Assembly (NCBI GenBank): GCA_964417785.1
Contig: CAYQJO010000007.1
Span: 1-43,239, forward strand
Length of the DNA: 43,239 bases
Origin: DAOTUL01 sp034437435
GTDB taxonomy: Bacteria; Chloroflexota; Anaerolineae; Aggregatilineales; Phototrophicaceae
Direction: 5' to 3'
The notes beneath the pieces are model-generated. The model made no database searches, was not told where the DNA came from, and was given only the letters and a program-made list of their open reading frames with translations. Below, one piece after another: positions 23,111 through 32,380 of this stretch (positions within the stretch are counted from its first letter, which is position 1; every line of letters starts with the position of its first letter). A program made the position numbers and the translations under genes.

Positions 23111-25642
23111 ATGCCTTTGCCCCGCGTTCTGGCCGGACCGATTGTGCGACGGGTGGATGCTACCGGGTGTTCATTTTGGATCGCGCTGAGTGAGCCTGCT
23201 CAGGTCACAGCGTCCATCTGGATGAACACACGCACGGCAGGCAGCACGCCCGGTACGGTGAGTGGCGGTGATGCACCCGCCGCGACCTCTGACCCCACTA
23301 CACTCTTGAAATTTGGCGATAATCTCTATGTCGGCGTTGTCACCATCAAACTTGGCAGCGGTGGGACGCCCTCGCTCACGCCCGGTCTGATCTACTCCTA
23401 TGATCTGACACTTTCCGGCAGTTTTGGAACGTCGGGTCTCAAACAGGAGGGATTGCTGCGGAATGAGCCATCGGGTACCCGGCTGGACGGTGTGGACAGC
23501 GCTGCGCCGCGCCACCTGGCCCTCGGTTACGTCAACGACCGGCTGCCCTCGTTCATGGCACCTGCCGGGGCGATCAACGAAGTGCGTATGGCCCATGCAA
23601 GCTGCCGCAAGCCCAACGGTACCGGCTCCGATGCGCTGGCTTGGCTGGATAAGAAGCTGGAAGACGATTATTCCGACACCGGCAAGCGTATCCAACAGCT
23701 TTTTCTCACCGGCGACCAGATTTACGCCGATGACGTAGCGGCCTCGCTGCTGCCTATGCTGAACCAGCTTGGGCGCGAGGTCATCGGTACAGCGCGTGAC
23801 GAAAAACTCGACGTCGATGGGCAGCAGTTCGACGGCACCCTGGCAAACTTCCCGGCCATGCGACGGGCCAAACTGGTGCGCGGCACGGCTTTTATGTCGT
23901 CGTCGGCTGCTGATAATCATCTGCTGACGTTTGCCGAGTTCGTGGCGATGTATCTGGCGGTATGGAGTTCGCGTGTATGGCGAGCGCTGGCGACCAACAA
24001 CGATCTGTTCGTTGCCCCACCGACCAATGCCACGCTCAAGGCTGCGCTGACCGACTACGAAACCTGTTACGAGTCTGATCCTAATCCGCTGCAAAAATGG
24101 CGCACGGAGCGCGAAAGCGGGGTGGATGCGGAGCGGACGCGGGTGGAAGAATTCCGCGATCTGGTGCCGAAGGTAGCGCGGGTGCTGGCGAATGTGTCCA
24201 CGTACATGATCTTTGACGATCATGAAGTGACCGACGACTGGAATCTGAACAAGCGCTGGCGCAACCGGGTGTATTCCAAAGCATTAGGCAAGTCGATTGT
24301 CCGCAACGGCGTGATGGCTTACGGCATTTTTCAGGGTTGGGGCAATGACCCGGCGGAATTCGCCAAAGATAACAGCAAGAACAAGAAATTTATAGAAGAA
24401 ACACGCAAAATACTGGGTGCGGAACCAGCCTCCGCCGGGCCGCTGCCGGTAGGATCGACCGACCAAATGGACGAACTGATTGGTGCCACTGAGGCAGCCG
24501 ATAACAAGCGCGTCAAATGGTATTATCAGGTTCCTGGCCCACGCCATAAGATCGTCGTGCTGGATACCCGTACCCATCGTAAGTTCAAAGGCGAAGGCAT
24601 CAGTCCACCTAACCTCCTGGGTGACACGCTGAAGAAGCAGGTGCCGGAGGGGCCGCTGACCGATGGGCGTGAACTGCTGCTGGTGGTCTCAGCGGTGCCG
24701 GTACTCGGTCCGGAGATCATGGAGCAAATCGCCCAACCGCTTTACGAAATCATCGCGGATATGAAATACGGTTACAAAAAGGCGGCCCGAAAAGCCGATG
24801 ATCCCTGTCATCCGAGCAGCGGTGAGATCGGTGCGGAAGCTGCCGACGCCGAAGGTTGGGGTGCTGATCCGGCAGCCCGTGAAGAACTGCTCAAGCGGTT
24901 GGCGAAGTACGGGCGCTGTGTGCTGCTTTCCGGCGATGTCCATTATGGGTATACGATGTCGCTCGATTACTGGACTGGTACCAGCACAGACGCCGTGCCG
25001 ATTGTCCAGTTGACCTCAAGCTCAGCCCGCAACAGCTTTTCGCCCACCGTCGAAGCCATGCTGCGCAGTAACGCGCTCTTGCAGCGCTATCAGGCGGGTG
25101 TGAACCCGGAACTGCTGGCCTGGAAGGAAAAAGCCCCGGTGGAGTTACCCGGCGGCGCACACATCGGCCCCGGTCGCCGGGCCAGGATGAAGCGCTCGCC
25201 GTCGCTGCTGCCGAGTCGGGGCTGGCCGTCCGGGACGACGGTCCCGGCGGATAAACAACCGGACTGGCGCTGGCGGCTCAAGCTGATCCGCGACATCCGC
25301 CCCGACACTGAACTCCCGGTTGATGCGCCCCGACCGCCGGTACTCGGCGGTGGGGACCTGGTGCCGGGCAACCCGTCCACCCACATCAGCGCATATACGA
25401 CCATCGCCGCCCGCCACCAGATCGCGGCCCAGACCGATAGCTTCCTGCTGCTGCGGCAGATGGTCTTTACCACCAACGTCGGGTTGATCGAGATTCTGGT
25501 ATCCGATGGCGATCTGACGATCCAGCACACGCTGCTGTCGCGCTCAGCGACGCCGCCCTTCACCGGCGTGGCGAACACCCTGCACCGGGTATCGCTCGCG
25601 CCGACCAGTGACCCGGCCCCCACCCTGCAAACAGGGAGCTAA
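23111..25642 (+). CDS. PhoD-type metallophosphoesterase, no signal peptide
   Basis: This is a phosphatase/phosphodiesterase-like enzyme of 843 residues and the first gene of the operon. An N-terminal Ig-like domain opens with LAGPIVRRVDATGCSFWIAL. The metal-site motifs are ordered as in PhoD: TGDQIYADD (200-208), FDDHEVTDDW (368-377), VVLDTRTHR (482-490) and SGDVHYGY (607-614). PhoD enzymes are normally exported by Tat and use Fe3+/Ca2+; this one has no twin-Arg or Sec signal. ATG 23111 is preceded by CGGAGTAA; the longer frame from 22964 runs into the terminator. The C-terminal 200 residues (after 640) are Pro-rich then a beta domain of unknown kind. The substrate may be something bound or made by the four large partners downstream. 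Confidence 0.82.
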   Translation: MPLPRVLAGPIVRRVDATGCSFWIALSEPAQVTASIWMNTRTAGSTPGTVSGGDAPAATSDPTTLLKFGDNLYVGVVTIKLGSGGTPSLTPGLIYSYDLTLSGSFGTSGLKQEGLLRNEPSGTRLDGVDSAAPRHLALGYVNDRLPSFMAPAGAINEVRMAHASCRKPNGTGSDALAWLDKKLEDDYSDTGKRIQQLFLTGDQIYADDVAASLLPMLNQLGREVIGTARDEKLDVDGQQFDGTLANFPAMRRAKLVRGTAFMSSSAADNHLLTFAEFVAMYLAVWSSRVWRALATNNDLFVAPPTNATLKAALTDYETCYESDPNPLQKWRTERESGVDAERTRVEEFRDLVPKVARVLANVSTYMIFDDHEVTDDWNLNKRWRNRVYSKALGKSIVRNGVMAYGIFQGWGNDPAEFAKDNSKNKKFIEETRKILGAEPASAGPLPVGSTDQMDELIGATEAADNKRVKWYYQVPGPRHKIVVLDTRTHRKFKGEGISPPNLLGDTLKKQVPEGPLTDGRELLLVVSAVPVLGPEIMEQIAQPLYEIIADMKYGYKKAARKADDPCHPSSGEIGAEAADAEGWGADPAAREELLKRLAKYGRCVLLSGDVHYGYTMSLDYWTGTSTDAVPIVQLTSSSARNSFSPTVEAMLRSNALLQRYQAGVNPELLAWKEKAPVELPGGAHIGPGRRARMKRSPSLLPSRGWPSGTTVPADKQPDWRWRLKLIRDIRPDTELPVDAPRPPVLGGGDLVPGNPSTHISAYTTIAARHQIAAQTDSFLLLRQMVFTTNVGLIEILVSDGDLTIQHTLLSRSATPPFTGVANTLHRVSLAPTSDPAPTLQTGS

Positions 25643-25647
25643 GCACC

Positions 25648-28600
25648 ATGTCCAACTTTTTTGAGAAGGTCAAAGACTGGTTTGAGAGTGTAGCCGATTG
25701 GGTGCAGGAGAATCTGGGTGATCCGGGTATTGCGGCGGCGCTGCGTGATGACCTGGGCCTGCAATCCGGCGAGGACATCCCGAAGGCGCAGCGCGATCAG
25801 ATCTCGCAGTTTGCTGACGGCTTCGACCCGGACAAGAAAGCCTTCATGGAGACGGTCAACCAGCTTGTGGACATCATCACAGCGCTGGTGCAACTGGGCG
25901 AGCAGATCAGCGACGACTCGGTCTCTGGCTGGGATGTGGCCTATATCATGGGTCGCATCGCTGCGTCGGAGTCGATCCGCATCCATGCGCCGCTGCTCTA
26001 CGCCATCGGCAAGGCAACGCTGTTTGTTTCCAGTGAACCGGAAAATGTGACGGCGCTGGACCCGTCGATTCTGGTCGCTATCGCCAACGGCGACGCGGAA
26101 GCGATGGGCAGCGGCGAGGCGTTTTTGCAGCGATTGACCGGCGGTATCGCGCTGCTGGTGACGATCCTGGAAAGTGTGCTGGAAGCTGCGCTGGGACCTG
26201 GTTTCCTGGATTCGTACTACGGCTGGGACTCGGCCCCCGATTCGCCCACGCCCAACGCCGACCTTGTCTCGTCCCGCGCCATGACGTTTATCATCAAATC
26301 CCAGGGCGACATCGCTGGTAAACTGGCGATGACTTTGCTCGGTGTGCCGCCGGAACACAGCGGTCCGGCCTTGTTCGTGTCGCTCGGTGGTGGCATCTCG
26401 GCTACCCAGACCATCGCATCGACTGAGTATAAGCTGGACGCCGGTGTCGCCAGCGGCTTGAATTTGTTCATCCCATTTAGCGACGCGGCTCACGATTTCG
26501 ACGTCAGCGGCGACCCGTCGGGGTATGTCAAGCTGAGTGTGCTGAACAAGGGTGAAGCCAACGAACCCGCTTTCCGCATCGGTGAAGCGGACAAAACGCG
26601 CCTGGATGTCGGCGGGATCGGCTTCGGCATCGACATTATGCCGGATGCAGCGGGTTTCCGCTTCTTCGTCAAAGAGGGGGCGCTGATCGTTAAACTGGGT
26701 GAGGGCGATGGTCTGCTGCAAAGTCTGTCGGCGGGCGAGATCAGTCTCGGTTTCGATATGGGGCTGACAGTCGATACCGCCGGCGGTGTGCGGATTGACG
26801 GTGGCACCATGCTGCGGGCAACTATCCCTGTCGATAAAACCCTGGGCGGTTTCCTGAATATCCATCATGTCGATCTGATGATGGGACCGAGCAGTGGCGA
26901 TTACGATGTCGCCCTGGAGATGTCTACCGCGTTTGGTGTGTCATTAGGGCCGTTCCAGGCCAGTGTGGACCGTATTGGCTTTAAGTTTGAATTTGCTTTC
27001 CGTGAGGGCAACCTGGGCTTCATGGATGTGGACCTGGGCTTCAAGCCGCCGAACGGTGTGGGCATGGTCCTGGACGCCGGAATCGTCAAAGGCGGCGGAT
27101 ACCTGTTCCTGGATCATCAGAAGGGCGAATATGCCGGTGCGCTGGAACTCAAGTTTGCCAGTTGGGGTCTCAAGGCCATCGGTATCCTCTCCACGAAGAT
27201 GCCCGATGGATCGTCCGGTTTCGCCCTGCTGCTGCTGATTTACGCTGATCTGCCGCGCTTCCACATCGCCTTCGGTATCTTCTTTGAAGGCGTCGGCGGG
27301 ATCATTGGATTGCAGCACGGTGTGGACATCGCGGCCCTGCAAGAGGGCATTCCCACCGGTGTGTTCGATGATGTATTGTTCCCGGCCAACCCGGTCGGTG
27401 ATGCGCCGCGCATCATCAACCGCCTGCGCGTGATCTTCCCCATCCGGCAGTATGCTTTCCTCATCGGCCCGATGTTCCGTCTGACCTGGGGGACGCCCGC
27501 TGTCGGCGAGATCAAACTGGGTCTGGTGCTGGCGATGGACAACGTTCTGGGCGGTGACAGTTCCGTGTCATTGAGCAGCATTGTCCTGATGGGCCAGATT
27601 CGCATTGGTATGCCGGAAACGCAGCGCGGCGACGTGATCCGTATCATCTGCGACTTCATGGGCTATCTCGATTTCGATAACAAGCGCTTTGGCTTTTACG
27701 CCCGCCTGCGCGACTCGCGACTCATCAAAGTGCTGGAAATTACCGGGTCGCTGGTGCTGCAAATCGACTTCGGCGATCAACCCTCGTTCGTGCTGGCGGT
27801 CGGTGGATTCCATCCACGCTTCGAGGACTTACCGGCGGGGCTGCCGTCCAAGCTGGATCGTGTCGGTCTGAAGTTCAAGATCGCCATCGTCAAGATCACC
27901 ATCAAGTTTTACTTCGCCGTCACCTCAGCGACGGTGCAGTTCGGTGCTGAAGTGCGGGTGGAGGTCAAACTCGGCCCGGTGAAGGTCGAAGGCTGGCTTG
28001 GCTTCGACGCACTGATCTACTACCAACCCTACTTCCGCTTCGAGTTCGATTTCCGCGCCGGTATGACCATCAAGGTCTTCGACAAGACACTGATGGGCAT
28101 CCAGGTCGAAGGTTTGCTCTCCGGTCCGGGCGAATGGCACATCAGCGGCAAGTTCAAGTTCAGCATTCTGTTCTGGGACTTCGAGAAGAGCTTCGATGAG
28201 CGTTGGGGCGACCGGCCTGAAATCGCGGCGACCACATCGGATGTGGCGGCGTTGATGCAGGCGGCCTACAGCAACCCGGATAACTGGAGTGCGGCGCTGC
28301 CGATGGGAGCCGATACGCTGGTGACGCTCAGCGCCATCAAGGGTGAGACCGGTGTCCTGGCGCATCCGCTCGGCCAACTGCGGGTGACACAAAAGGTCGC
28401 GCCATTGGGTGTGAGTCTGGAGAAATATGGCGAAAACCGCGTCCAGGGAGCCAACCGTTTCGATCTGACGGAGGTGCGCGTGGGCAGCACGGTCATCAAC
28501 AACCCGCAGATGACCAAAGAGTATCTGTCACGCGGCGATTACATCAAACTGAATGAAGAGGACCGCCTGACCAAACCCTCGTTCGAGTCTTTCGATGTGG

Positions 28601-29007
28601 GTGTGGCCTTTGGCAGTGCCGATTATGTGACGCCGGAAGGGGCTGCCACTGAGGGCGATCTGAGCTACGAGACACGCTATCTGGTACCCGGTATGGGTGA
28701 GGCCGACGGTGTATTGCTCGTCGCTGTCCTGGCGCATAAGTTCGTCAGTGAGACGATGCTGAGTGTTCATGCCAGGATGGGACCGGCGGCACAGTCCAAA
28801 CTGCGGGCCAACGACAAACTGATCTCCACCAATGTGACCAAAGTCATCCTGGATGAGCCAGAACTGGCGGTCGTCAACGATACTGATCTCGGCGCTGAAG
28901 GTACGCTGCGGGGCGATGCTGTGAGTAACCGCACATTGGCGGAACAGCAATTTGCCGACGAGTTCTCCGAAACCGCGTTGATTGTCGAATTTTTTGAACT
29001 GAGGTGA
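25648..29007 (+). CDS. DUF6603-like large beta-repeat protein
   Basis: This is a protein of 1119 residues resembling the family catalogued as DUF6603 (recognised from memory). The first 200 residues are helical with no signal peptide. From about 210 to 850 the chain is a long series of alternating hydrophobic beta strands rich in Gly and Phe, including FKPPNGVGMVLDAGIVKGGG (about 460) and KMPDGSSGFALLLLIYADL (about 515). From about 850 on a different domain follows with VRVGSTVIN and EGDLSYETRYLVPG. No membrane helix is present. The strands could form an extended beta groove or barrel, as in lipid-binding repeat proteins, but this is a guess. The ATG is 5 bases after the PhoD stop with GGGAG upstream. 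Function unknown. Confidence 0.75.
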   Translation: MSNFFEKVKDWFESVADWVQENLGDPGIAAALRDDLGLQSGEDIPKAQRDQISQFADGFDPDKKAFMETVNQLVDIITALVQLGEQISDDSVSGWDVAYIMGRIAASESIRIHAPLLYAIGKATLFVSSEPENVTALDPSILVAIANGDAEAMGSGEAFLQRLTGGIALLVTILESVLEAALGPGFLDSYYGWDSAPDSPTPNADLVSSRAMTFIIKSQGDIAGKLAMTLLGVPPEHSGPALFVSLGGGISATQTIASTEYKLDAGVASGLNLFIPFSDAAHDFDVSGDPSGYVKLSVLNKGEANEPAFRIGEADKTRLDVGGIGFGIDIMPDAAGFRFFVKEGALIVKLGEGDGLLQSLSAGEISLGFDMGLTVDTAGGVRIDGGTMLRATIPVDKTLGGFLNIHHVDLMMGPSSGDYDVALEMSTAFGVSLGPFQASVDRIGFKFEFAFREGNLGFMDVDLGFKPPNGVGMVLDAGIVKGGGYLFLDHQKGEYAGALELKFASWGLKAIGILSTKMPDGSSGFALLLLIYADLPRFHIAFGIFFEGVGGIIGLQHGVDIAALQEGIPTGVFDDVLFPANPVGDAPRIINRLRVIFPIRQYAFLIGPMFRLTWGTPAVGEIKLGLVLAMDNVLGGDSSVSLSSIVLMGQIRIGMPETQRGDVIRIICDFMGYLDFDNKRFGFYARLRDSRLIKVLEITGSLVLQIDFGDQPSFVLAVGGFHPRFEDLPAGLPSKLDRVGLKFKIAIVKITIKFYFAVTSATVQFGAEVRVEVKLGPVKVEGWLGFDALIYYQPYFRFEFDFRAGMTIKVFDKTLMGIQVEGLLSGPGEWHISGKFKFSILFWDFEKSFDERWGDRPEIAATTSDVAALMQAAYSNPDNWSAALPMGADTLVTLSAIKGETGVLAHPLGQLRVTQKVAPLGVSLEKYGENRVQGANRFDLTEVRVGSTVINNPQMTKEYLSRGDYIKLNEEDRLTKPSFESFDVGVAFGSADYVTPEGAATEGDLSYETRYLVPGMGEADGVLLVAVLAHKFVSETMLSVHARMGPAAQSKLRANDKLISTNVTKVILDEPELAVVNDTDLGAEGTLRGDAVSNRTLAEQQFADEFSETALIVEFFELR

Positions 29008-29010
29008 GGT

Positions 29011-32000
29011 ATGCCTACGAAATACCGTTTTTTACCCTGGACTCGACGCGGCCTGTCGGCTGAGATCGCCAATCAAGACAGCGGCGGTGCCTTGCCGGTG
29101 CGCCCGGATGTCTCAGTAGGGATCACCGTCAGCAATGTGGCACCGGCGGGGGTCGATCTGACGCTTTACGGTCCTGGTGATGTCCTGGGTGTCGATTCGC
29201 GCTTGATTGTGGGGTGCAGTCCGCGACCGGGGACCACCAACGTCGAGCCGAATTACTTCGCGTCCATTGAGTTTGATCCGCCTGATTTCCCCTGGATGTT
29301 CACCCCGGCGACGGCCAGCAACCAGCAGCGTCTGCGGCCCTGGCTGGTGCTGATTGTTGTCAATCGCAAGAATATCAACCCGCCGACGGCTCAGGCCGGA
29401 CAGCCGCTGCCGACGATTTCGATCCCGGCGGAGGTGGCGGCGGAAGAACTGCCCGACCTGAGCGAGTCGTGGGCCTGGGCGCACACACAGGTGATGACCG
29501 GCGACGGGCCAACCAATCTGGCGCAGGCCATGAGCAGCAAGCCGGACCTGAATGTCTCGCGCTTGCTGTGTCCGCGCCGCTTGCAACCCAACCAGCAGTA
29601 TATCGCCTGTCTGGTTCCGGCATTCGATGCCGGAGTCACACGCGGTCTGGGCGGCGAACCCGACCTGGAAGCCGATCTCGGACCGGCATGGTCGGGCGGT
29701 GCGGTCAATCTGCCGGTGTACTATCACTGGGAGTTCGCTACCGGGCCGATGGGCGATTTCGAGTCGCTGGCCCGCAAGCTGAAACCCTTCGCCAGCCCGG
29801 ATACGGTCGGCGTGACGCCGATGTACATCGGCGATGGCGGCCCGCAGCTTCCGCAGATCACGCCGGATGACGAGCGAGCCACCGTCATGATGGACGGTGC
29901 CTTGCGTGCGCCGGTGCGTGAGTCGGGTACGCTGGAAGACATCTTACCCCGGTTGCGGCAAGGCTTGACCGATGCGCTCAACGCGCCGTCCAAACAGCTT
30001 GCCGAGGGGCCATCGGATGCCACACCGGCGCTTGGTCCGCCAGTCTACGGTCAATGGCACAAACGCCAGCACACCATCACCCATACCATGCCTAACTGGA
30101 TGCGCGAACTCAACCTGGACCCGCGTGCGCGTGTGGCTGCTGGATTGGGAGCGGAGGTGGTGCGCAAATATCAAGAAGATTTCATGCAGAAGTGCTGGGA
30201 GCAGGTGGGCGAGGTGCTGAAAGCCAACAACCGTCTCAACTGGGGACGGTTGGCGCTGGAAGCAGAACGCCACCTTTATGCCCGCCACTACCGGCTGCTG
30301 CCCCCCGACCGGCTGCTGCAAATGACGTCACCGCTGCACCGGCGTACCCTGATGAGCGATGTAACAGTCAAGTCGATTATTGGAAGCAGCAGCATGCCCA
30401 ACGCTATGAGTGACCCGGCTCTGCGGCGGCTGACCAGTCCACGCAATCCGATGATGAAGCAGGTCACGCGGCGGCTGGCGGCAGAAAACCGGCTGGCACC
30501 GGCATTCCGCCAGAATATGCGCTCCACGCTGGTGCAAACGCTGGCGGGTGGTCAGGAGCGAGTCGATCCCACCCGGTTTATGCCCGATGGTCTGACCGGA
30601 TCGCTGGTGGCCGATGCCCTGAACAACGGCACGATTGACCGGGTTGCCGGGATTGAGGTGCAGCGGTCGATGGTGCAGACGATCCGGCGGCAGGCTCGCG
30701 TCCTCAACCAGATCGACTTCCAGCACGAATCGACCAACGTCCGCATGCGCGAGAATCTACGGGCGACCGGCTTAATCACCGAGATGCACATCGACAATGT
30801 ACGCATCCTCAACCAGCTTGAGGAGCGCCAGGACCCCGGTAATCTGCACGAATTTGTCGGCTCGCTGATCGAGACGGCTGCCGCCAATCCCAATGCATCA
30901 GGTTTGCTGCTGACATTGAACCAGAACCGCAAACCGACCTTGAGCGCCATTTCGCTGGGGTCGGACGGCACGGTGTTCACACGACGCACGCCGAATGCGC
31001 CGCTGCGTGAGATAGGTCGGTTGGATAACACCATCCTGCGCGGCAACATCACCATTGACGAGGTGTTCAATGTGCTGCCACCGGGTACGTTCAACGAAAC
31101 CGGACGCATACGGCCCGACATCAGTCTGGGTGGTGTGCGCGATGTCATCATGCGCGATACGGTGTTCGGTCCGGGCAGACCGCCGATTGGCTTCCCCACC
31201 CGTCCGGTACGTCCGACGATCCCGCGCCCGACTCAGCCGCAGCCGGAAGTCCCCACCATCCCGGCCACCAACACCTTCCCCATGCCGGTCAAGGAGGTGA
31301 CGGCACTGGTCAACTTTGAGCGAGCCATCCTGGATGTGATCCGCGAGCAGGGCTTCAACCGTCCGGTAGCCGAGGGGGTGATCCAACCTTTTGGGCTGGC
31401 GGCAGCGTCGAAAACCCTGGTCCAGCACATCGACCCGGTGGTGATGGTCCCCAAACGACTGCAACAGATGGTCAAACTACAAAATGGTCAATTGTGGGAC
31501 ACGGTGGGGGCCGAACTCGGCATTCATCTGACGCCGTTGTTCGACCGGGTGATGGCGGCTCCCGATCTGAAGCAGCCGACCTACACCTACCTGGCGCAAT
31601 ATGAGCAGGAGCGCTTCTGCCCCGGCATCGGGGTGGTGCCGCCCAACTCGATTACGTTGTTAGAGACCAACCCACGTTTCATCGAGTCGTTCATGGTCGG
31701 TCTCAACTACGAGATGAACCGCGAACTGCTGTGGCGTGAGTATCCGACCGACCAGCGTGGCACGCCCTTCCGCCACTTCTGGGACTGGGTGGACGATCAA
31801 CCCGACATCCAGCCGATCCACAGGTGGCCGCGTAACACCCGCCTGGGATTCAACACACGCGGTGCGGGGGGCGGCGGACAGATTGTCATGTTGGTGCGTG
31901 GTGAACTGGTGCGCCGTTATCCCAACGCGGTGATGATGGCGTGGAAGGCGACTGGCGACGGCGAAGACCTGGTTGATCCACCCAACGCCAACCAGATACA

Positions 32001-32367
32001 GATGCCGGTCTTCCAGGGCAAGCTGGACCCCGATGTGATTTTCGCCGGGTTCAGTCTGCGCGATGAAGACCTGCTCAAAGATGGCGGCTGGTTCTTCATC
32101 ATCCATGAGCAGCCAACCGAGCCGCGTTTCGGCTTCGATGTCCCTATCGGCAGCACGCCGTTGAGCATCACGGAGTGGCCGGATGCCACCTGGGCGCACA
32201 CCGGCGTCGAACCGGGCGGTTATCTGAGCGTCGCCGATGCTGGCAGCCTGACCAACCGCGAGATGGACGGTTTGCGCTTCGGCAAGGACTCCGCCCATAT
32301 GGCGTCCATCACGCTGCAACAGCCGATGCGGGTGGCTGTCCATGCCCGACATTTGATCGAATCGTGA
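29011..32367 (+). CDS. Uncharacterised large protein, operon gene 3
   Basis: This is a protein of 1118 residues, of no function I can assign. No signal peptide or membrane segment is seen. It opens with a beta-rich domain holding FDPPDFPWMFTPA (about 90) and RLRPWLVLIVV (about 109-119). The middle (about 340-660) is helical and Arg-rich. A Pro-rich linker at about 720-757 (PTRPVRPTIPRPTQPQPEV) separates a C-terminal domain with Trp-rich motifs such as YEMNRELLWREYPTDQRG, FRHFWDWVDD and WPRNTRLGFN. I believe similar proteins occur next to DUF6603 and PhoD genes in other phyla, but could not search. The start lies 3 bases after the previous stop with GAGGTGAGGT, a strong ribosome site. The Trp/Arg motifs suggest a conserved interaction surface. 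Confidence 0.78.
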   Translation: MPTKYRFLPWTRRGLSAEIANQDSGGALPVRPDVSVGITVSNVAPAGVDLTLYGPGDVLGVDSRLIVGCSPRPGTTNVEPNYFASIEFDPPDFPWMFTPATASNQQRLRPWLVLIVVNRKNINPPTAQAGQPLPTISIPAEVAAEELPDLSESWAWAHTQVMTGDGPTNLAQAMSSKPDLNVSRLLCPRRLQPNQQYIACLVPAFDAGVTRGLGGEPDLEADLGPAWSGGAVNLPVYYHWEFATGPMGDFESLARKLKPFASPDTVGVTPMYIGDGGPQLPQITPDDERATVMMDGALRAPVRESGTLEDILPRLRQGLTDALNAPSKQLAEGPSDATPALGPPVYGQWHKRQHTITHTMPNWMRELNLDPRARVAAGLGAEVVRKYQEDFMQKCWEQVGEVLKANNRLNWGRLALEAERHLYARHYRLLPPDRLLQMTSPLHRRTLMSDVTVKSIIGSSSMPNAMSDPALRRLTSPRNPMMKQVTRRLAAENRLAPAFRQNMRSTLVQTLAGGQERVDPTRFMPDGLTGSLVADALNNGTIDRVAGIEVQRSMVQTIRRQARVLNQIDFQHESTNVRMRENLRATGLITEMHIDNVRILNQLEERQDPGNLHEFVGSLIETAAANPNASGLLLTLNQNRKPTLSAISLGSDGTVFTRRTPNAPLREIGRLDNTILRGNITIDEVFNVLPPGTFNETGRIRPDISLGGVRDVIMRDTVFGPGRPPIGFPTRPVRPTIPRPTQPQPEVPTIPATNTFPMPVKEVTALVNFERAILDVIREQGFNRPVAEGVIQPFGLAAASKTLVQHIDPVVMVPKRLQQMVKLQNGQLWDTVGAELGIHLTPLFDRVMAAPDLKQPTYTYLAQYEQERFCPGIGVVPPNSITLLETNPRFIESFMVGLNYEMNRELLWREYPTDQRGTPFRHFWDWVDDQPDIQPIHRWPRNTRLGFNTRGAGGGGQIVMLVRGELVRRYPNAVMMAWKATGDGEDLVDPPNANQIQMPVFQGKLDPDVIFAGFSLRDEDLLKDGGWFFIIHEQPTEPRFGFDVPIGSTPLSITEWPDATWAHTGVEPGGYLSVADAGSLTNREMDGLRFGKDSAHMASITLQQPMRVAVHARHLIES

Positions 32368-32380
32368 GGGGGAATCTGAC

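Noticed and set aside
25639..26868. 409-residue minus-strand frame opposite the start of the DUF6603-like gene
   Set aside because: Composition is His/Gln/Arg-rich and patternless. The plus-strand gene has a start, ribosome site and tight operon spacing.
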